From an uncultured archaeon (GTDB lineage Archaea > Thermoproteota > Nitrososphaeria > Nitrososphaerales > Nitrosopumilaceae), in the NCBI GenBank assembly GCA_937896495.1, contig CALBNQ010000008.1:1-25313 (forward strand): DNA of 25,313 nt, written 5' to 3'. A model generated the notes under the pieces. It worked only from the letters and a program-made list of their open reading frames with translations. It was not told the origin of the DNA and ran no database searches. Made by a program: the position numbers and the translations under genes. Below, piece after piece: positions 22,166-25,313 of this stretch; within the stretch, counting starts at the first letter, position 1, and each line of letters starts with the position of its first letter.

Positions 22166-23302
22166 GTGATTTTATTTTTATTGGATTTTTCAAATTTTGA
22201 TTTTGATCAATTGTTTGCAATGAATGATGATTCAAATCCTATCATGATGCTGGTCTGGATTTTACCCATTATTCTTTTTGTATTTTATGGACAAAGAATT
22301 CAACTTTATGTTACATCTGGAGAGATAAAAAAAGCAATCAAAAAATTAGATTCTTTTAGAGAAGAATCTAGAGATGAACTAATTGATTATGTTAAAAAAA
22401 ATACGATACCTGAAAATGATCCAACTGTAAAACTTGATAGATTTTTAGATTATTTTACCATAATGCCTGTTGATATGGATCCTAATGGAATTGTTGATAA
22501 GGTTAGACATACCGTTAGGGCTCGAGAAGATTATACTCGAGAACATATCAGAACACTTTCTCCACAAATTAGTGATTTTGAATTGACTAAAATTCAAACT
22601 TTATTGGAAATTGCATCATCATTACAAATGATTTTCAAAATAGTAAATCACATGTTTTTAACTGCAAAAAAACAAAATAATTATCCATTAATTTTACCTT
22701 TACAAATGATTCTTCCATTTATTATGGAACAAGCAGAAGCAATGAACGAAGCAATTTCTGCATTCAAATCCGGACAACCTGTAGGTGACGGTATAGGTCC
22801 TATGATTGTTGGAAAAATGATGTTAAACTGTGAAAAAGAAACTATTTCTTTTCAAACCATACTTGCAAAAACTGATTTTGAAGATAGACACTTGTTTCTT
22901 TTAAAAGCTGAAGGTCCTGGCTCTACTGTAGGTCGGCCAGCTGATGCTTTAGAAAAAATTATCTCTGAAAATTCTATTGATGCAATTATTATGATTGATG
23001 CTGCTTTGAAGATGGAAGGTGAAGATTCTGCATCTGTAGCTCAAGGTTTTGGTGCAGCTATTGGTGGTATTGGAACTGAGCGATTTCAAATCGAGGCAGT
23101 TGCAACTACAAAAAACATTCCTATCTTTTCTATTGTTGTAAAACAATCCGTTAAAGAGGCAATAACTTTGATGACCAAAGATATTGCAGACAAGGCAGAT
23201 GAAACTCGTTTACAAGTTTATGAAATGATTAAAGACAATACCAAACAGGGTCAATCTGTAGTAATTATTGGTGTGGGTAATACTGTTGGAGTCCCTCAAT
23301 GA
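22166..23302 (+). CDS. DUF1512 family archaeal protein with N-terminal membrane span
   Basis: A 378-aa protein of the archaeal DUF1512 family, whose function is not known. One hydrophobic span lies at about residues 27-43 (IMMLVWILPIILFVFYG), followed by a large cytoplasmic part. This includes a helical region, a Gly-rich KAEGPGSTVGRPADAL stretch, a DAIIMIDAALKMEGEDS strand-turn and the C-terminal VVIIGVGNTVGVPQ. The Gly-rich loops hint at nucleotide binding, but I see no standard Walker motif. The start is GTG 22166; an ATG at 22220 (MNDDSNPIMM) just before the span is an alternative. The stop overlaps the next zinc-ribbon gene by 4 bp (ATGA). Confidence 0.88.
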   Translation: MILFLLDFSNFDFDQLFAMNDDSNPIMMLVWILPIILFVFYGQRIQLYVTSGEIKKAIKKLDSFREESRDELIDYVKKNTIPENDPTVKLDRFLDYFTIMPVDMDPNGIVDKVRHTVRAREDYTREHIRTLSPQISDFELTKIQTLLEIASSLQMIFKIVNHMFLTAKKQNNYPLILPLQMILPFIMEQAEAMNEAISAFKSGQPVGDGIGPMIVGKMMLNCEKETISFQTILAKTDFEDRHLFLLKAEGPGSTVGRPADALEKIISENSIDAIIMIDAALKMEGEDSASVAQGFGAAIGGIGTERFQIEAVATTKNIPIFSIVVKQSVKEAITLMTKDIADKADETRLQVYEMIKDNTKQGQSVVIIGVGNTVGVPQ

Positions 23303-23493
23303 TATTTTCAAATATTTTCTCAAAGAAAAAAATTACAGTTGCATACACTGTGGAGGTTTGCTTAAAATGCAATTTGCAAAGAAAAAGAAAATTTACTACA
23401 GGTGATGTATTGTTTTCTGAATCATCAAAATGTTCATCATGTGATGGTATTTCTGTAATTGAGAAAATTTTTGGTGAAACCTTTGAGCAGTAA
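23299..23493 (+). CDS. Small zinc-ribbon protein (64 aa)
   Basis: A 64-aa protein with two CxxC pairs, Cys21-x2-Cys24 (CLKC) and Cys45-x2-Cys48 (CSSC), separated by a 20-residue basic/beta stretch (QRKRKFTTGDVLFS): a single zinc ribbon. The N-terminus is basic and hydrophobic (MIFSNIFSKKK). Its ATG overlaps the DUF1512 stop codon (ATGA), so the two are translated from one transcript and probably act together. The function is unknown. Confidence 0.75.
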   Translation: MIFSNIFSKKKITVAYTVEVCLKCNLQRKRKFTTGDVLFSESSKCSSCDGISVIEKIFGETFEQ

Positions 23494-23501
23494 TTCTTGT
23501 T

Positions 23502-23615
23502 TTACTCTGTTCTGAATTTTACATTACATGATGGGCAAAACCATGTGATTGACTCTCCATGCTCTTTGAACATAATACCTTGACATTTTGGACATGGTCT
23601 AATTTCTTCACTCAA
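23502..23615 (-). CDS. Tiny zinc-ribbon protein (37 aa)
   Basis: A 37-codon frame from TTG 23615 to TAA 23502-23504. The product opens MSEEIRPCPKCQG and has a second pair in FCPSCNVKF, giving Cys8-x2-Cys11 and Cys27-x2-Cys30, a complete zinc ribbon with little else. An in-frame stop lies three codons upstream, so the start is TTG or possibly ATT one codon before. It lies 16 bp after the methionine aminopeptidase start on the other side and 8 bp from the tail of the other zinc ribbon. The regular CPxC pairs make a chance frame unlikely. Function unknown. Confidence 0.65.
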   Translation of the reverse strand: MSEEIRPCPKCQGIMFKEHGESITWFCPSCNVKFRTE

Positions 23616-23631
23616 AATTTTACCTCAAAAT

Positions 23632-24528
23632 TTATTGTGCTTTTGTAGTGACTGTTACACCTGTTTCATTTGGAATAAATGTATGCTCAGCTTGTGCTAC
23701 TCTTTGCTCATTTACTTCAATTAGTACTGGATATGCTTGCACTGCTTTTTTCTTTACTAAAATATTTAGTAATTCTCTTGCTTCTTTTTCTTCCCATTCT
23801 TTTGTAATCCATCTTAGTGCAAATGGTAACATGTTGAAATTTTTCCAAATAAAATCAAGTAATTTGTCTGCATCCTCATTTTTTGTTTTTTTTCTAGAGT
23901 TGATTGCAAAAATATTTTTTATTTGTCCATTTCTGACAAATCCTCCGCCTTCTTTTGTTGTTACAAATGGTTCACATGCATATGCTGAATTATCTGATAC
24001 TGAAAATCCTCCAATTGACCAAATATTTGGAATTGATTTTCCTGCATGAATTGTATATTGATCTAAAGAATGACCACTTAGATTTGCAATTGGTTTGAAC
24101 CCTAACTGTTTGATTGTATTTTCAATTGTACGACCAATGTCACTAGCTTTGACTCCTGTTTTTATCATTGACATTGCATTTGATAATCCTTCTTCTGCTG
24201 CTTGAACTAAACCATCAAACTGAACATCATAACAAACAGTTACAGCAGTATCTGCAATGTATCCATTAATTTGTGCACCAAGATCAATTTTTACTAAATC
24301 TGTATCTTTGATTGTGATTGGATCATTTGGTTCTGCAGTGTAATGGGCCGCAATTTCATTAATACTTGCATTTACTGGAAACGCACATTTTGCTCCACGT
24401 TTTTTAATTTCACTTTCTACTTGTTCACAAATTTCATAAACTGATTTTCCAACCCAGTCTTTGCCTCTTACCATCTCTCTTACTTCTGCTGCAATTTTCC
24501 CAGCTTTGAGATAGTCTTCTGTTTGCAC
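23632..24528 (-). CDS. map: Methionine aminopeptidase, type II
   Basis: Removes the initiator methionine from new proteins. The five metal ligands of the pita-bread fold are all present: Asp82 (KIDLGAQ), Asp93 (IADTAVTV), His153 (SGHSL), Glu186 (CEPFVTT) and Glu281 (QAEHTFI); the substrate-binding His62 (AAHYT) is also there. The helical insertion of about 60 residues (roughly 200-262) between the last two ligands marks type II, the archaeal and eukaryotic form. At 298 aa it has no N-terminal extension. The start is GTG 24528, with a TTTTAAAG element centred 25 bp upstream. It is transcribed alone, towards the tiny zinc-ribbon gene on the same strand. Confidence 0.97.
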   Translation of the reverse strand: MQTEDYLKAGKIAAEVREMVRGKDWVGKSVYEICEQVESEIKKRGAKCAFPVNASINEIAAHYTAEPNDPITIKDTDLVKIDLGAQINGYIADTAVTVCYDVQFDGLVQAAEEGLSNAMSMIKTGVKASDIGRTIENTIKQLGFKPIANLSGHSLDQYTIHAGKSIPNIWSIGGFSVSDNSAYACEPFVTTKEGGGFVRNGQIKNIFAINSRKKTKNEDADKLLDFIWKNFNMLPFALRWITKEWEEKEARELLNILVKKKAVQAYPVLIEVNEQRVAQAEHTFIPNETGVTVTTKAQ

Positions 24529-24548
24529 GATTTTGATTTTTTGAGTGC

Positions 24549-24556
24549 CTTTAAAA
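24549..24556 (-). promoter_or_regulatory. TATA box of the map gene
   Basis: Read on the minus strand, TTTTAAAG is centred 25 bp before the GTG start of map and supports a leaderless GTG start. Confidence 0.5.
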
Positions 24557-24571
24557 TGATTATCTGTGAAG

Positions 24572-24579
24572 CTTAAATT
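24572..24579 (+). promoter_or_regulatory. TATA box of tRNA-Pro
   Basis: CTTAAATT is centred about 25 bp before the first base of tRNA-Pro at 24601. Confidence 0.5.
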
Positions 24580-24600
24580 GGGCGATTCTTGTGTTTAACT

Positions 24601-24677
24601 GGGATTGTGGTCTAGCTTGGTATGATTCTGCGTTTGGGACGCAGAGGTCGGGAATTCAAATTTCCCCAATCCCACCA
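24601..24677 (+). tRNA. tRNA-Pro (anticodon TGG), CCA encoded
   Basis: The acceptor stem GGGATTG/CAATCCC (24601-24607/24667-24673) is a perfect 7 bp with discriminator A24674. The anticodon stem CTGCG/CGCAG encloses TTTGGGA with anticodon TGG at 24635-24637. The variable loop has 5 nt, and the T arm is GGGAA-TTCAAAT-TTCCC (24650-24666). CCA follows directly at 24675-24677, unlike tRNA-Arg in this window. There is no intron. It reads CCA and, by wobble, other proline codons. Confidence 0.95.
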
Positions 24678-24710
24678 TTATCTTATTATCAAATTAGTTT
24701 CTCTAATCAT

Positions 24711-24781
24711 TGCCGAGCAATGAGGACGAGTTAGAGTAATGACTTTGATATGAAGTAAACTAAACATTCTGAGCTCCGGCA
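24711..24781 (+). ncRNA. Candidate C/D box sRNA guiding 2'-O-methylation
   Basis: The order and spacing match an archaeal double-guide C/D RNA: box C ATGAGGA (24720-24726, one mismatch to RTGATGA), exactly 12 nt, box D' ATGA (24739-24742), a 7-nt spacer, box C' ATGAAGT (24750-24756, 5 of 7), exactly 12 nt, box D CTGA (24769-24772, perfect). The ends form a terminal stem: TGCCG-AGC (24711-24718) pairs with GCT-C-CGGCA (24773-24781) with one bulged C. The guides are 24727-24738 and 24757-24768. It starts 33 nt after tRNA-Pro and may be cut from the same transcript; TTTTT follows at 24784-24788. The internal boxes are degenerate and I have not found the targets. Confidence 0.55.
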
Positions 24782-24814
24782 TGTTTTTATGAATAATTTT
24801 ATGTTTAGAGCATA

Positions 24815-25060
24815 TTGAAATTTGAAAAGCGTGATATCTTACTTATTTCTGGTTTAGTTCTTTTCATGATTGGTTTAATACCTTTCATGTCTCCTGCATA
24901 TGCTGCAATTATTGTAATTTTGATGTATTTTGGAATTAAAATCTATGTTGGAAAGAGGACTCAATCAATATTGAGAGACACTGGTGATGGAATTTGTATG
25001 GAATGTGGCTCTAAAGTAATTGAAAAAAAATGTCCAAATTGTGATGGTTCTAAAGAATAA
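24815..25060 (+). CDS. Small membrane protein with C-terminal zinc ribbon
   Basis: An 81-aa protein. Two hydrophobic spans (about residues 8-24 and 29-46) follow a short charged N-terminus (MKFEKRD), then a basic linker (KRTQSILRD) and a cytoplasmic zinc ribbon with Cys61-x2-Cys64 (CMEC) and Cys73-x2-Cys76 (CPNC). The start is TTG at 24815. Two-span proteins with a ribbon tail recur in archaea without known function. It has the same topology idea as the DUF1512/ribbon pair (membrane anchor plus zinc ribbon) but lies alone between the sRNA candidate and a secreted protein gene. Confidence 0.75.
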   Translation: MKFEKRDILLISGLVLFMIGLIPFMSPAYAAIIVILMYFGIKIYVGKRTQSILRDTGDGICMECGSKVIEKKCPNCDGSKE

Positions 25061-25195
25061 TTTCTTAGTATGCCTTAATACTGAAAAAACACTGTAATTT
25101 TTAGTGATTTTAAGATATATGACTTTAACAACTAGCTCAACTTTTTCTCTATTTCATTCTAAAATGAGTCTATTTGCCAAAAAAAGTGAGAATAA

Positions 25196-25313
25196 ATGAA
25201 TTTGAAATCTATTGTTCTATTTTCCACCTTATTGCTATTGGGGATGACCGTCCCTGCATTTGCTCAATCTGATTCAGAATCCGAAGTATTTGTAACTGTT
25301 TCATCTGATAAGA
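25196..25313 (+). CDS. Secreted or cell-surface protein, N-terminal fragment cut by the window end
   Basis: The ATG at 25196 opens 39 codons that run off the window. The product starts with a classic signal peptide: a short basic head (MNLK), a hydrophobic core (SIVLFSTLLLLGMTV) and a likely signal peptidase I site PAFAQ after residue 23. The mature part begins acidic (SDSESEVFVTVSSDK), which resembles the start of beta-sandwich surface proteins common in ammonia-oxidising archaea, though too little is visible to name a family. An 11-codon frame (25164-25199) overlaps the start as ATGA. Confidence 0.7.
   Translation, partial: MNLKSIVLFSTLLLLGMTVPAFAQSDSESEVFVTVSSDK

Noticed and set aside
22100..22170. 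Repeated GATCT and ATGATT/CTGA words upstream of the DUF1512 gene, reminiscent of C/D boxes
   Set aside because: The distances between possible boxes are about 9 nt or irregular rather than 12, and there is no terminal stem.
1..25313. Mobile elements, CRISPR arrays, toxin-antitoxin or defence systems
   Set aside because: I looked for transposase or integrase motifs, regularly spaced repeats, and restriction or nuclease genes on both strands and found none; gene content is ordinary chromosomal housekeeping.

Overview
The window looks like a piece of a mesophilic ammonia-oxidising archaeon of the Nitrosopumilus type (Nitrososphaerota/Thaumarchaeota). The base composition is strongly AT-rich. 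It carries archaeal TBP, class I lysyl-tRNA synthetase, archaeal Elp3, type II methionine aminopeptidase, a DUF1512 protein, a PAC2 protein and split CofG/CofH. Many genes start at GTG or TTG, and many have a TATA element 24-30 bp before the start codon, which suggests leaderless transcripts. The genus is inferred from overall gene character, not from an alignment.

Layout. 1-5 kb, mostly plus strand: the 3' part of an aldo/keto reductase, tRNA-Arg(GCG), a small membrane protein divergent from DNA-3-methyladenine glycosylase I, a half-length beta-carbonic-anhydrase-like protein, ferritin and a hypothetical protein. A 1-kb stretch follows with four very small genes: a C2H2-like zinc finger, a Cys-rich protein and two single-span membrane peptides. 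An FMN-binding split-barrel protein closes this part. 5-12.9 kb, all minus strand: a coiled-coil protein, a tight elp3-lysS-small membrane protein group, a CPA2 antiporter, purM, a PAC2 protein and a winged-helix regulator. The regulator's start lies on a GTAC-rich palindrome. A Ca/Na exchanger (plus) follows at 13.1 kb.

14-20.7 kb, minus strand: cofG-cofH-TldE/PmbA-like, then an HtrA-type protease, then an SRPBCC protein with a membrane glycosyltransferase. 20.7-25.3 kb, mixed strands: a candidate structured RNA, a 65-aa protein, a tRNA-binding-domain protein, TBP, DUF1512 with a zinc ribbon, a second tiny zinc ribbon, methionine aminopeptidase, tRNA-Pro(TGG), a candidate C/D box sRNA, a membrane zinc-ribbon protein and the start of a secreted protein cut by the window edge.

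Themes are translation (LysRS, Elp3, Map, tRNA-binding protein, tRNAs, C/D sRNA), coenzyme F420 precursor synthesis (CofG/CofH), iron storage, envelope transport and quality control (antiporters, HtrA, glycosyltransferase) and basal transcription (TBP). I saw no mobile element, CRISPR array or defence island. The most interesting unlabelled items are two candidate small RNAs (20770-20847 and 24711-24781), two symmetrical operator candidates (1518-1541 and 12891-12909) and several genes of 32-57 codons.
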